Program-made: the position numbers and the translations under genes
The notes under the pieces: generated by a model
What the model was told of the DNA's origin: nothing
Seen by the model: the letters and a program-made list of their open reading frames with translations, nothing else
Databases searched by the model: none
DNA from: an uncultured Bacillota bacterium
Lineage (GTDB): Bacteria; Bacillota_I; Bacilli_A; RF39; UBA660
NCBI GenBank assembly: GCA_947176475.1
Contig: CAMWQX010000022.1
Coordinates: forward strand, 1-9,613
DNA length: 9,613 nucleotides
Direction: 5' to 3'
Shown: in pieces, positions 1 to 6,863 of the stretch
How the letters are laid out: every line of letters begins with the position of its first letter
Numbering within the stretch: position 1 is the first letter of the stretch

Positions 1-353
1 ATATTAGATACTCTAAACATCGTTACTTCTTTTTTGCTTATTACATAGATAACTAATAAGACTATAGGAATCCCCGCGGCAAACTTCGGCATCTCGGTTA
101 AATACATCGTCGTTATCATATTAAGTAAAAACATCAAGCCTATAGCAAAGAAGATGGAAGCAATAATCGTATTAACTATTTTACATTTAAGTTCAATATG
201 AATAAATTTTAAAATAACTATTCCCATCAAAGTTCCAAGAATTAAAGAAATCCAAAACATTTCTTTAGCATCTATTAAAACTTTTGAAAGCCCAACACCT
301 AAAAACAAAGAACGCATGTTAAAATAGTTTAATATATTAAAATCTTTTTTCAT
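1..353 (-). CDS. gerAB: Spore germination receptor permease subunit GerAB (N-terminal part, cut by window edge)
   Basis: This is the first 117 codons of a minus-strand gene whose 3' end lies outside the window. It starts with ATG at 353-351, overlapping the gerAC stop as ATGA. The translation opens MKKDFNILNYFNMRSLFLGV and shows at least three hydrophobic stretches, near residues 15-28, 33-50 and 61-80. The N-terminal pattern (a glycine-containing first helix, then a run like FWISLILGTLMG) is typical of the GerAB branch of the APC amino-acid permease superfamily. GerAB is the integral-membrane subunit of GerA receptors in the spore inner membrane and is thought to bind the germinant. An SD-like AAAGGA lies about 12 nt upstream inside gerAC. 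Identification rests on this N-terminus plus the gerAA and gerAC genes directly upstream; with only part of the protein visible, the germinant cannot be guessed. Confidence 0.85.
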   Translation of the reverse strand, partial: MKKDFNILNYFNMRSLFLGVGLSKVLIDAKEMFWISLILGTLMGIVILKFIHIELKCKIVNTIIASIFFAIGLMFLLNMITTMYLTEMPKFAAGIPIVLLVIYVISKKEVTMFRVSN

Positions 354-1324
354 TTTAAGATAAGTCCTTTCTTATTAATGTGAGTTTGAACATTTATCTC
401 ATAATCATAATTTTGCCAATCTCTATTTAAATTGTGATTATGTTGATAAATGTAGCGGTTAAAACCTAGTATATCGGCATCATTACCTTGTAGTTCCTTA
501 ATTAAACTATATCCATCATCTAAAACTTTTTTATTTATAATATCTTGTAATTTTTGGATATTCTTAACATCAGTCGTATCAATATTACAATTGAATTCGG
601 ATATTGATGCTTCCAAATCTATATCAATTGAAACTTTGTTTTTTACTTTTATTTTGGTATCCACTTGATTCGTATTTATTTCAAAAAAGTTTTTACCATC
701 AGGACAAGCGCCTTCAATATAAGATCCACTTTCATTTAAAAGAATACGATAGATTTCAATCTTATCTAAATCCATTTCTTTTGTTAATTTAAATTTGCTA
801 AAAGGCATCATTGATTGAACACTTAAATCTTCTCCAATAACTGGTAGTACTAAATCAATTTTATCATCTACCAAAGTTTTGGAAAGTTCAAAGAAAGTCT
901 CAGATTTATTTCTCTTTAAAATATCACTTATTTTTTTACCTGTATCTTCTTTATCATCAAAAATTTCTGTTGAATTTGTTAAGACAATATAGAAAGTATT
1001 ATTTACCTGCGGATTTCTAATAAGATAGAATAAGATATCTTTAATATCTACATTTTTAGTCAATATTACAGTATTTAAATGATAGTAAGACAATAGTTTT
1101 CCCGAACTTCTTAAAGCTCTTTCTAAAGCTTCCGAAATCGTTTTTCCTTCACCCTTAAAAGTAACAGGTTTACTCTCATCAATAATTTCTATCGTTAAAT
1201 TATATTTATCATCCACATAATCAAAGAGAATTGATGACGTAATACCTAAAGTTTCTAATTCATGATAATTATAACATCCTGTTAATAAAACCATAGTTAT
1301 AAACAATATAATTAATTTTTTCAT
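350..1324 (-). CDS. gerAC: Spore germination lipoprotein GerAC (Ger(x)C family)
   Basis: The 324-residue protein begins with a lipoprotein signal: MKK, a hydrophobic core at residues 4-14, and the lipobox LLTGC with the lipidated cysteine at residue 17. The mature part starts YNYHELETLGI, which resembles the conserved segment just after the cysteine in Ger(x)C proteins. It is somewhat shorter than the usual 370-400 residues, but no frameshift or early stop is apparent, and the C-terminal part ends with a W...V.V...I...G pattern seen in the family. GerAC is the third receptor subunit, anchored to the outer face of the spore inner membrane. The ATG overlaps the gerAA stop (ATGA, 1321-1324), and a purine-rich AAGGGGG lies just upstream. 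The stop overlaps the gerAB start. Sequence conservation in this family is low, so the call relies on signal, length and operon context together. Confidence 0.9.
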   Translation of the reverse strand: MKKLIILFITMVLLTGCYNYHELETLGITSSILFDYVDDKYNLTIEIIDESKPVTFKGEGKTISEALERALRSSGKLLSYYHLNTVILTKNVDIKDILFYLIRNPQVNNTFYIVLTNSTEIFDDKEDTGKKISDILKRNKSETFFELSKTLVDDKIDLVLPVIGEDLSVQSMMPFSKFKLTKEMDLDKIEIYRILLNESGSYIEGACPDGKNFFEINTNQVDTKIKVKNKVSIDIDLEASISEFNCNIDTTDVKNIQKLQDIINKKVLDDGYSLIKELQGNDADILGFNRYIYQHNHNLNRDWQNYDYEINVQTHINKKGLILK

Positions 1325-2700
1325 GCTTCCCCCTTATAAGAGTTTTTACTCAACATTGAACTTCTTCTTTTATTGCGCATTTTTAGTAGTGTCTCCTTTA
1401 AGTAAGGCTTATCAAATGGCGCTAGTGGAAATAAATAAGGTTTACCAAATGATTCATAGCTTGCAAGATTCGCGATGAAAAAGATGAATACTATTCCAAC
1501 CCCATAAAGTCCATATAGACAAGCTGCTAATAAGAAGACAAATCGCCACATGCGTATGGCATTCATTATTTCTACATCAGTAAAAATCATACTGGAAATA
1601 AAAGTCATAGCTACTACAATAATCATGATAGGTGAAACAATCCCAGCGCTTACAGCTGCTTCCCCTAATACTAATCCCCCTAATATGGAAATAGCTGATC
1701 CATACTTTGAGGGAAACCTTATATCACTTTCTCTTAATATCTCACATGTAATAAGTGTTATTAGACATTCAATGATCGAAGGAAAGGGAACCCCAGCCCT
1801 TTGATTTTGAAAATTTAAAAGTAAATTTGTTGGTATAGTCTCCTGATTAAAAGTCATAATGGCAATGTATAAAGCCGGCGTAATTAATGATAAAAAGAAA
1901 CAGAAAAATCTTAAAGTCTTTAAGAAATTAACATTAATACTCTTTGTATAATCATCACTTATTGGATTGATAAAATCGGCTAAGAATGTGGGTATTATCA
2001 AAGCATAAGGAGATGTATCCATTAAAATAATAATCTTACCTTCAAGTAAAGACTTGCTAATAACATCGGGTCTTTCCGTAATTCTAAAAGCGGAGAAGAC
2101 ATTGGCATCATCCTTATGTAAGAATTGTTTTAATTCGCCAATATCATTAACTCCATCAATTACAATATCATTTAACTTATTACGCACCTTTAAAATTAAA
2201 TCAGTTTCGACAATATTATCTATATAGAGCATATTGACCATTGTTTTAGAATATCTTCCAACATTAAATGTTTCATCTTTTAAATGTTCGGATTTTATCC
2301 TTCGCTTAATTAAACCTAGATTAGTTTGAAAATTTTCATTTAAAGAATCCTTAGCACCATACAAAGTTGGCTCTGTACTTGGCGTTTCTATTGCTCTTGT
2401 TAATTCACCCTTAGTTTCAATAGCAATAATCTGATCGCGATTAATGATAATGGTAAAACCTGTTTCCAAATAAAGTTTTAGAGTCTCATAACCACTAATA
2501 TCCTTAACATTGGGACTTGGTATTAGCTTTTTAATATCCTTTGGAATGCGATAGACATTTGTAAATTTTAAGATATATTCATTAATTTTATCTTGGCTTA
2601 CTAAAGTTTCTAAATAGATTATATTTATATTCTTAATATCTTTAACGACTAAATCTGACACTTTTTGATAATCTTCTTTAATTTTTTCTAAGATTGACAT
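1321..2700 (-). CDS. gerAA: Spore germination receptor subunit GerAA (GerA/SpoVAF family)
   Basis: This 459-residue protein is the A subunit of a nutrient germinant receptor. A soluble N-terminal region (about 1-250) carries family hallmarks: TEPT at 109-112, GAKDSLNEN at 115-123, TNLGLIKRRIK at 126-136, ERPD at 209-212, and LLEGKIIILMDTSP at 218-231. The C-terminal half is membrane-embedded with several helices and contains RAGVPFP (301-307) and EILRESDIRFP (320-330), both strongly conserved in GerAA and SpoVAF. A basic tail (MRNKRRSS) follows the last helix. In known systems GerAA forms an oligomeric channel in the spore inner membrane that releases ions when GerAB binds its ligand. SpoVAF is the main alternative, but the directly downstream gerAC and gerAB make a receptor operon far more likely. 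The start is supported by GGTGAT three bases upstream of ATG, an extended match to the 16S rRNA 3' end. Confidence 0.95.
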   Translation of the reverse strand: MSILEKIKEDYQKVSDLVVKDIKNINIIYLETLVSQDKINEYILKFTNVYRIPKDIKKLIPSPNVKDISGYETLKLYLETGFTIIINRDQIIAIETKGELTRAIETPSTEPTLYGAKDSLNENFQTNLGLIKRRIKSEHLKDETFNVGRYSKTMVNMLYIDNIVETDLILKVRNKLNDIVIDGVNDIGELKQFLHKDDANVFSAFRITERPDVISKSLLEGKIIILMDTSPYALIIPTFLADFINPISDDYTKSINVNFLKTLRFFCFFLSLITPALYIAIMTFNQETIPTNLLLNFQNQRAGVPFPSIIECLITLITCEILRESDIRFPSKYGSAISILGGLVLGEAAVSAGIVSPIMIIVVAMTFISSMIFTDVEIMNAIRMWRFVFLLAACLYGLYGVGIVFIFFIANLASYESFGKPYLFPLAPFDKPYLKETLLKMRNKRRSSMLSKNSYKGEA

Positions 2701-2714
2701 GATATCACCAATAA

Positions 2715-2745
2715 TATTATGTCCAAAAAATACGGTATTTATTTA
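2715..2745 (-). promoter_or_regulatory. Candidate sigma-G (forespore) promoter for the gerA operon
   Basis: Read on the minus strand, TAAATA (2745-2740) and CATAATA (2721-2715) are separated by 18 nt. This resembles the B. subtilis sigma-G consensus TGAATA-N17/18-CATACTA, with one mismatch in each box. gerA operons are typically transcribed by sigma-G in the forespore. Only 14 nt separate the -10 box from the gerAA ATG, so the leader would be very short. The match is by eye, in AT-rich DNA where chance matches are common. Confidence 0.45.
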
Positions 2746-2770
2746 CATTTAAGAATATTTTTCTTATAAT
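2742..2770 (+). promoter_or_regulatory. Sigma-A promoter of the AI-2E-family transporter gene
   Basis: TTTACA at 2742-2747 and a perfect TATAAT at 2765-2770 are separated by 17 nt, a near-consensus housekeeping promoter. The start codon lies only 16 nt after the -10 box, and the SD (AGGTGAT, 2777-2783) sits where transcription should begin. The -35 box overlaps the -35 box of the candidate divergent gerA promoter. Confidence 0.75.
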
Positions 2771-2786
2771 TGTTGTAGGTGATTAT

Positions 2787-4004
2787 ATGAAAAAACTTTT
2801 GGAAAATAAAATCGTTCAAATAGGTGCAACAGCTTTTTGTGTAATAGCAGCATGTATAATCTTCTATTACTGTGTCATTAATATTCCACTACTTATTAAA
2901 GCAATAGGTGGCTTAATTAAGATTTTAATGCCTTTAATATTTGGTCTTGTACTTGCTTATATTATGCATCCTATTGTCAACTTATTTGAAAATAAAGTAT
3001 TAGTTAAAGTTGAAAAGAAAAATCTTAGAAGAAACTTGAGTATCTTTTGTACATTAGTTGTTTTAATTGGTGTATTAGCGGCCTTGATTAGTGTCATCAT
3101 TCCGCAATTATTAGAAAGTATCCAATCCTTAATTATTAATGCTCCAACCTATTTTAAAGATTTGGAAAATGTCATTATCAATTGGATAAAAAATTCATCA
3201 GCTGAACAATCTATTGTTGAAAATTATGATACTATTGTTAATTACATTATCAATGCTTTAAATAATGTCGTATCTCCGATGGCTGATAGTGCGATTGGCA
3301 AGTTAAGTAGTGGAGTATTTGGTATTTTCAGTTTTGTCTTCAACTTAGCAATTGGTTTAGTATTTGCTGTCTATATCCTAGCCAATACTTCCAACTTTGC
3401 GGCTGGTTTAAGAAAAACATTATATTCAATATTTGAAGTAGATAAGGTAAATGGTTTTATCGATGAAGTAAAACATATTAATAAAATATTTGTTAACTTT
3501 ATGATTGGTAAAATATGTGATTCATCTATCGTTGCCTGTGTCACTTTTCTTTTCCTAGTAATATTTAAATTTCCATATCCATTACTAATTGCGGTAATTA
3601 TTGGATTAACGGATTTAATTCCATACTTCGGTCCGTACATTGGAACCGTTCCATCTGCTTTACTAATTTGTTTAGTAAGTCCTGTAAGAGCCATAACATT
3701 TATTTTATTCATCCTTGTTTTACAACAAATTGATGGTAACTTAATAACGCCACATATTCAAAAACAAGCAACTGGTCTTCCAAGTTTCTGGGTATTGTTC
3801 GCCATAACTTTATTTGGTGGCTTATTTGGGGTCGTAGGTTTACTAATTGGTGTTCCATGCTTTACAATCATCTATGAATTAGTAACTGAGACCATTCAAA
3901 AACTTCTAAAGAAAAAGAATTTGCCGGCTGAAACCGAATACTATATGATGATAGATGGTTTAGAACCTAAAGTAATAAAAGCTAAAAAAGTACTAGAAAA
4001 GTAA
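2787..4004 (+). CDS. AI-2E transporter (PerM/YtvI) family membrane protein
   Basis: This 405-residue polytopic membrane protein belongs to the AI-2E transporter family (PF01594), whose members include TqsA, PerM and B. subtilis YtvI. It has about eight hydrophobic segments: two at the N-terminus (residues 10-32 and 37-60), one near 85-105, then a soluble stretch (about 106-170), and the remainder from 175 to 366. Family signatures are visible: DLIPYFGPYIGTVPS (276-290), QQIDGNLITPHI (313-324) and a glycine-rich LFGGLFGVVGLLIGVP (342-357). Members have been linked to autoinducer-2 export, Na+/H+ antiport or, for YtvI, sporulation, so the substrate cannot be assigned. The tail is charged and cytosolic. 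The gene is monocistronic, with its own promoter upstream and a terminator overlapping its stop. It diverges from gerA; a sporulation role would fit that but is not shown. The start has a well-spaced AGGTGAT. Confidence 0.88.
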   Translation: MKKLLENKIVQIGATAFCVIAACIIFYYCVINIPLLIKAIGGLIKILMPLIFGLVLAYIMHPIVNLFENKVLVKVEKKNLRRNLSIFCTLVVLIGVLAALISVIIPQLLESIQSLIINAPTYFKDLENVIINWIKNSSAEQSIVENYDTIVNYIINALNNVVSPMADSAIGKLSSGVFGIFSFVFNLAIGLVFAVYILANTSNFAAGLRKTLYSIFEVDKVNGFIDEVKHINKIFVNFMIGKICDSSIVACVTFLFLVIFKFPYPLLIAVIIGLTDLIPYFGPYIGTVPSALLICLVSPVRAITFILFILVLQQIDGNLITPHIQKQATGLPSFWVLFAITLFGGLFGVVGLLIGVPCFTIIYELVTETIQKLLKKKNLPAETEYYMMIDGLEPKVIKAKKVLEK

Positions 4005-4021
4005 TTCTTAGTGCTTTTTTT
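3984..4021 (+). terminator. Intrinsic terminator after the AI-2E-family gene
   Basis: GTACTAGAA (3990-3998) pairs with TTCTTAGTGC (4005-4014) with one bulged T and one G-T pair. The loop is AAGTAA, and T7 follows at 4015-4021. Preceding A residues (3984-3989) can extend the stem into the T tract. The gene's TAA stop (4002-4004) lies in the loop, so the hairpin begins inside the last codons. Confidence 0.75.
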
Positions 4022-4052
4022 GTGGGAAATACTATGTTTTTTTTCGGAACTT

Positions 4053-4061
4053 TGCTATAAT
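4053..4061 (+). promoter_or_regulatory. Extended -10 promoter of the rlmN-prpC-prkC-rsgA-rpe operon
   Basis: TGC followed by TATAAT (4053-4061) is a perfect -10 box with the TGN extension. At 17 nt spacing the -35 region reads TATGTT (4033-4038), a poor match, which extended -10 promoters tolerate. The rlmN ATG is 17 nt downstream, so transcription should start at or next to the SD AGGGTGG (4068-4074). No other strong promoter was noticed before the terminator at 9074. Confidence 0.65.
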
Positions 4062-4078
4062 GGTGATAGGGTGGAAAT

Positions 4079-5101
4079 ATGGAGAGCATATTTAATTTAT
4101 TATTAAGTGATTTAGTTGAATATTTCATCTCGGTTAATGAGAAACCTTTTAAAGCTAAACAAGTCTATGATTGGCTTTATAAAAAACGTATCTTTAATTT
4201 TCAAGAGATGAGCAACATAAGCAAATCACTTCAAGATAAATTAAGTGAACACTTTAGTACAGATATGTTGATTTTGAAAAAGAAGCAAACTAGTGATTTA
4301 ACTAATAAATACTTATTTGAACTAAGTGATGGCAATCTAATTGAAGCTGTTTTAATGCGTCATGACTATGGCAATTCAATATGTGTATCCAGTCAAGTTG
4401 GTTGTAATATGGGCTGTTCTTTTTGTGAAAGCGGAAGATTAAAAAAAGTTCGTGATTTAGAACCAGGAGAAATTGTCAGGCAGATACTCATGATTGAAGA
4501 AGACATAAACGAACGTATCAGTTCTGTTGTCGTTATGGGAATAGGTGAACCCTTTGACAATTATGACAACATAATGAAGTTTATTCGAATCATTAATGAT
4601 CCGTTAGGTATTGCTATTGGAGCTAGGCATATTACGGTATCGACAAGTGGTATTGTGCCCCGTATTTATGATTATGCGAATGAAGATATTCAAACTAATT
4701 TAGCTATTAGTTTGCATGCTCCTAATAATGAACTGAGAAGTAAAATAATGAAAGTCAATAAAGCCTATGATATTGAAACATTAATGAAAGCTATTGAAGA
4801 TTATATAGATAAAACCAATAGACGCGTAACTATTGAATATGTCATGTTAAGCGGGATTAATGATTCTCCTAAAGAGGCATCAGAACTTGCTAGTCTAATC
4901 AAGGGTTTAAATGTCTATGTAAATTTGATACCTTATAATGAGACAAGCCATATTGAATACAAGAAGAGCAATAATGATACAGTAATGGCTTTCTATGATA
5001 AATTAAAAAAATGCGGAATTAACGTAACTGTCCGAAGAGAATTTGGTGGCAAAATAGATGCTGCCTGTGGACAATTAAGAGCTAGTGAGGTGGAAAAATG
5101 A
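4079..5101 (+). CDS. rlmN: 23S rRNA (adenine-2503-C2)-methyltransferase RlmN
   Basis: RlmN is a radical-SAM methyltransferase that methylates C2 of A2503 in 23S rRNA, and of A37 in some tRNAs in bacteria where this was tested. The 340-residue length is normal. The [4Fe-4S] motif CNMGCSFC is at residues 109-116 (C109, C113, C116). The SAM-binding GIGEP is at 154-158. The C-terminal catalytic cysteine lies in IDAACGQL (C330). The N-terminal part (about 1-95) is the RlmN accessory domain, including FKAKQVYDWLY. Residue 117, after the third cluster cysteine, is Glu (FCESG) where most RlmN and Cfr have Ala or Ser. Cfr is the alternative, but the gene order with prpC and prkC matches B. subtilis rlmN (yloN). 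AGGGTGG four bases before ATG supports the start. The stop overlaps the prpC start as ATGA. Confidence 0.95.
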   Translation: MESIFNLLLSDLVEYFISVNEKPFKAKQVYDWLYKKRIFNFQEMSNISKSLQDKLSEHFSTDMLILKKKQTSDLTNKYLFELSDGNLIEAVLMRHDYGNSICVSSQVGCNMGCSFCESGRLKKVRDLEPGEIVRQILMIEEDINERISSVVVMGIGEPFDNYDNIMKFIRIINDPLGIAIGARHITVSTSGIVPRIYDYANEDIQTNLAISLHAPNNELRSKIMKVNKAYDIETLMKAIEDYIDKTNRRVTIEYVMLSGINDSPKEASELASLIKGLNVYVNLIPYNETSHIEYKKSNNDTVMAFYDKLKKCGINVTVRREFGGKIDAACGQLRASEVEK

Positions 5102-5859
5102 AATCGTTTTATATAACAGATTCAGGAAGAGTAAGAAGTCACAATGAGGATTCAGTAACTATTGTAAAAAATGCGGCATCAGAACATTTAATGATCGTTG
5201 CCGATGGTATGGGAGGACATAGAGCCGGAGAAGTTGCATCGTCTATGGTTGTAACACAAATAGGTTCTCGTTTCCAAGCTTTATCGACAATTGGTACTAA
5301 AAAGGATGCTATTAGTTGGTTAAAAGAAAATATCAATGAGATAAATTCAAGTATTATCAAATATAGTGATGAACATCCTGAAGCCATGGGACTTGGAACG
5401 ACTTGTGTAATGGCCTTACTAACTAAAGAATTCTTAATGTTTGTTAATATTGGTGACTCTAGTGGCTTTGTCTTTAAAAATGGCAAATTACAAAAAATCA
5501 CTAAAGATCATACTTTAGTTAATTTCCTAGTAGAGACAGGAGATTTATCAGAAAGTGAAGCTATCAATCATCCTAAAAAGAATGTTTTAATGAAAGCATT
5601 AGGAGCAGCTGATCAATGTGAATTAGATATATTTGAAGTAGAAACTGATGTTGATGCCATTATGCTTTGTAGTGATGGTCTAACTAATATGTTAACGAAA
5701 GAACAAATCGAAAAAGTCTTAAATGAAGAATCAATATCAATCGAAGAAAAATTAATTAAGCTTATAAAAAAATGCAACGTTAGAGGTGGACAGGATAATA
5801 TTTCTATAGCTTACTTGGTGAGAGATAAAGTAGTTAGGGAAAGTGGTGACGAAGAATGA
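5098..5859 (+). CDS. prpC: PP2C-family Ser/Thr protein phosphatase PrpC (Stp)
   Basis: PrpC is a cytosolic Mn/Mg-dependent phosphatase that reverses phosphorylation by PrkC and other proteins. The 253-residue protein is a complete single PP2C domain. Visible motifs are RVRSHNED (11-18, phosphate-binding Arg13 and metal-site Glu/Asp), ADGMGGHRAGEVAS (35-48, metal-binding Asp36 and Gly37), GLGTT (98-102), IGDS (118-121), NHPKKNVLMKALG (157-169), CSDGLT (191-196, Asp193) and GGQDN (230-234, Asp233). All metal-binding acidic residues appear to be present. The usual GDSR is GDSS here, so the Arg after the conserved Ser is absent. The gene sits between rlmN and prkC with ATGA overlaps on both sides, suggesting translational coupling to its kinase partner. 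GAGGTGG lies five bases before ATG. Confidence 0.95.
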   Translation: MKSFYITDSGRVRSHNEDSVTIVKNAASEHLMIVADGMGGHRAGEVASSMVVTQIGSRFQALSTIGTKKDAISWLKENINEINSSIIKYSDEHPEAMGLGTTCVMALLTKEFLMFVNIGDSSGFVFKNGKLQKITKDHTLVNFLVETGDLSESEAINHPKKNVLMKALGAADQCELDIFEVETDVDAIMLCSDGLTNMLTKEQIEKVLNEESISIEEKLIKLIKKCNVRGGQDNISIAYLVRDKVVRESGDEE

Positions 5860-6761
5860 TAATGAAAGGTCAAAAAATAAATGACCGTTATCAAATCATT
5901 AAAACTATCGGCGAAGGCGGAATGGCTAATGTATATCTTGCGTATGATACTATTCTAGACAGAGATGTTGCTGTTAAAGTTTTGCGTGGAGATTTAGCAA
6001 CTGACGAAAAATTTGTTAGACGTTTTCAAAGAGAAGCCTTGTCAGCATCTAGTTTATCACATCCTAATATTGTTGAAGTTTATGATGTTGGAGAAGATAA
6101 TGGTTCATATTACATCGTAATGGAATACATTGAAGGTAAACACTTAAAACAACTATTAAAAAGACGTGGAAGCCTAACATTAACCGAAGTAGTTGATATT
6201 ATGTTACAAGTAACTGATGGTATGAGTGCTGCCCATGATTCTTATATCATTCACCGAGATATTAAACCCCAAAATATCATGATTTTAGAAAATGGTTTAA
6301 TCAAAATCACCGACTTTGGTATAGCCATGGCTTTAAACTCAACTCAATTAACGCAAACTAATTCGGTAATGGGTTCTGTTCATTATTTGCCACCTGAACA
6401 AGCTAGTGGTAAGGGAGCAACTATCCAAAGTGATGTTTATTCCATGGGAATATTAATGTATGAATTATTAACGGGAACACTTCCTTTTAGGGGAGATAAT
6501 GCTGTTGAAATTGCTTTAAAGCATATCAAAGAGCCCTTCCCAAGTATCAAGGAAAAACTTCCAAGTATACCGCAATCAATTGAAAATATTATCATGCGTG
6601 CCACTGCTAAAAATGTTAAAAATAGATACACTGATGCTAAGGAAATGCATGATGATTTAAAAACGGCCTTAACTGATGCTCGTGCTGCTGAACCAAGATA
6701 TTCCTTCAAATATGCTGAAGATGAAGGTGAAAATCGCAAGAAGCCAGTTGAGCCAACTTAG
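5856..6761 (+). CDS. prkC: PASTA-type Ser/Thr protein kinase PrkC, kinase-domain part (ends at in-frame TAG)
   Basis: This 301-residue segment holds a complete Hanks-type kinase domain close to B. subtilis PrkC. The glycine loop GEGGMANVY is at 19-27, the ATP-anchoring Lys at K41 (VAVKVL), and the alpha-C Glu at E60. The catalytic loop HRDIKPQN is at 133-140 (D135, N140), and DFG at 153-155. The activation loop carries Thr163, 166 and 168, then GSVHYLPPEQ (173-182). Autophosphorylation of loop threonines activates PrkC. It ends in a charged juxtamembrane tail (NRKKPVEPT) just before TAG. No transmembrane helix is present in this part; the same frame continues past the TAG into linker, helix and PASTA repeats at 6762-7634, so it probably belongs to one full gene of 592 codons plus stop. 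If translation ends here, the product is a soluble kinase without a sensor. The ATG overlaps the prpC stop; an in-frame ATG two codons later (5862) is an alternative start. Confidence 0.93.
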   Translation: MIMKGQKINDRYQIIKTIGEGGMANVYLAYDTILDRDVAVKVLRGDLATDEKFVRRFQREALSASSLSHPNIVEVYDVGEDNGSYYIVMEYIEGKHLKQLLKRRGSLTLTEVVDIMLQVTDGMSAAHDSYIIHRDIKPQNIMILENGLIKITDFGIAMALNSTQLTQTNSVMGSVHYLPPEQASGKGATIQSDVYSMGILMYELLTGTLPFRGDNAVEIALKHIKEPFPSIKEKLPSIPQSIENIIMRATAKNVKNRYTDAKEMHDDLKTALTDARAAEPRYSFKYAEDEGENRKKPVEPT

Positions 6762-6863
6762 AAGTTCGAAGTTAAAGAAATAAAAGATACTAAAGAGGAA
6801 ATAACAATTCCTGAAAAGAAGAAAAAAGAAGAGGCGAAAGCTGCTGTAGTTGAGGAAAAAGAA
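6759..6863 (+). other. In-frame TAG and open linker joining the two halves of prkC
   Basis: The TAG at 6759-6761 is followed by 34 sense codons in the same frame (102 nt), leading directly into the ATG at 6864. The offset from 5856 to 6864 is 1008 nt, or 336 codons, so no frameshift is involved. The linker codes for Lys/Glu-rich sequence (KFEVKEIKDTKEE, then PEKKKKEEAKAAVVEEKE), the composition expected of a PrkC juxtamembrane segment. One base change (for example to AAG, GAG or CAG) would restore a full kinase. TAG ends two other genes here (7632-7634 and 9078-9080), which argues against TAG being generally recoded. Confidence 0.85.

Noticed and set aside
604..792. Plus-strand open frame opposite gerAC
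   Set aside because: No family resemblance, no plausible SD or promoter, and the opposite strand holds a well-supported lipoprotein gene.
1550..1804. Plus-strand open frame opposite gerAA
   Set aside because: It lies opposite the conserved membrane half of GerAA and its protein looks like a frame shadow.
3371..3712. Minus-strand open frame opposite the AI-2E-family gene
   Set aside because: The other strand carries clear family motifs; this frame has none.
4021..4052. Second terminator or riboswitch between the transporter gene and rlmN
   Set aside because: There is a T run near 4037-4044 but no convincing stem before it, and the leader is too short for a riboswitch.
4079..5101. Cfr antibiotic-resistance methyltransferase
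   Set aside because: Gene order with prpC, prkC, rsgA and rpe matches the chromosomal rlmN locus, and no mobile element is nearby.
5139..5501. Minus-strand open frame opposite prpC
   Set aside because: A shadow of the PP2C domain with no recognisable motif.
350..5859. TGA read as tryptophan, as in Mycoplasma
   Set aside because: TGA ends gerAC, gerAA, rlmN, prpC and rsgA at tight ATGA overlaps, and conserved tryptophans are encoded by TGG.
6437..6739. Minus-strand open frame opposite the kinase domain
   Set aside because: A shadow of a conserved kinase C-lobe, with no supporting signals.
6759..6761. Genome-wide reassignment of TAG to an amino acid
   Set aside because: TAG ends the PASTA reading frame one base before a well-placed rsgA start and ends rpe within a terminator, so it works as a normal stop.
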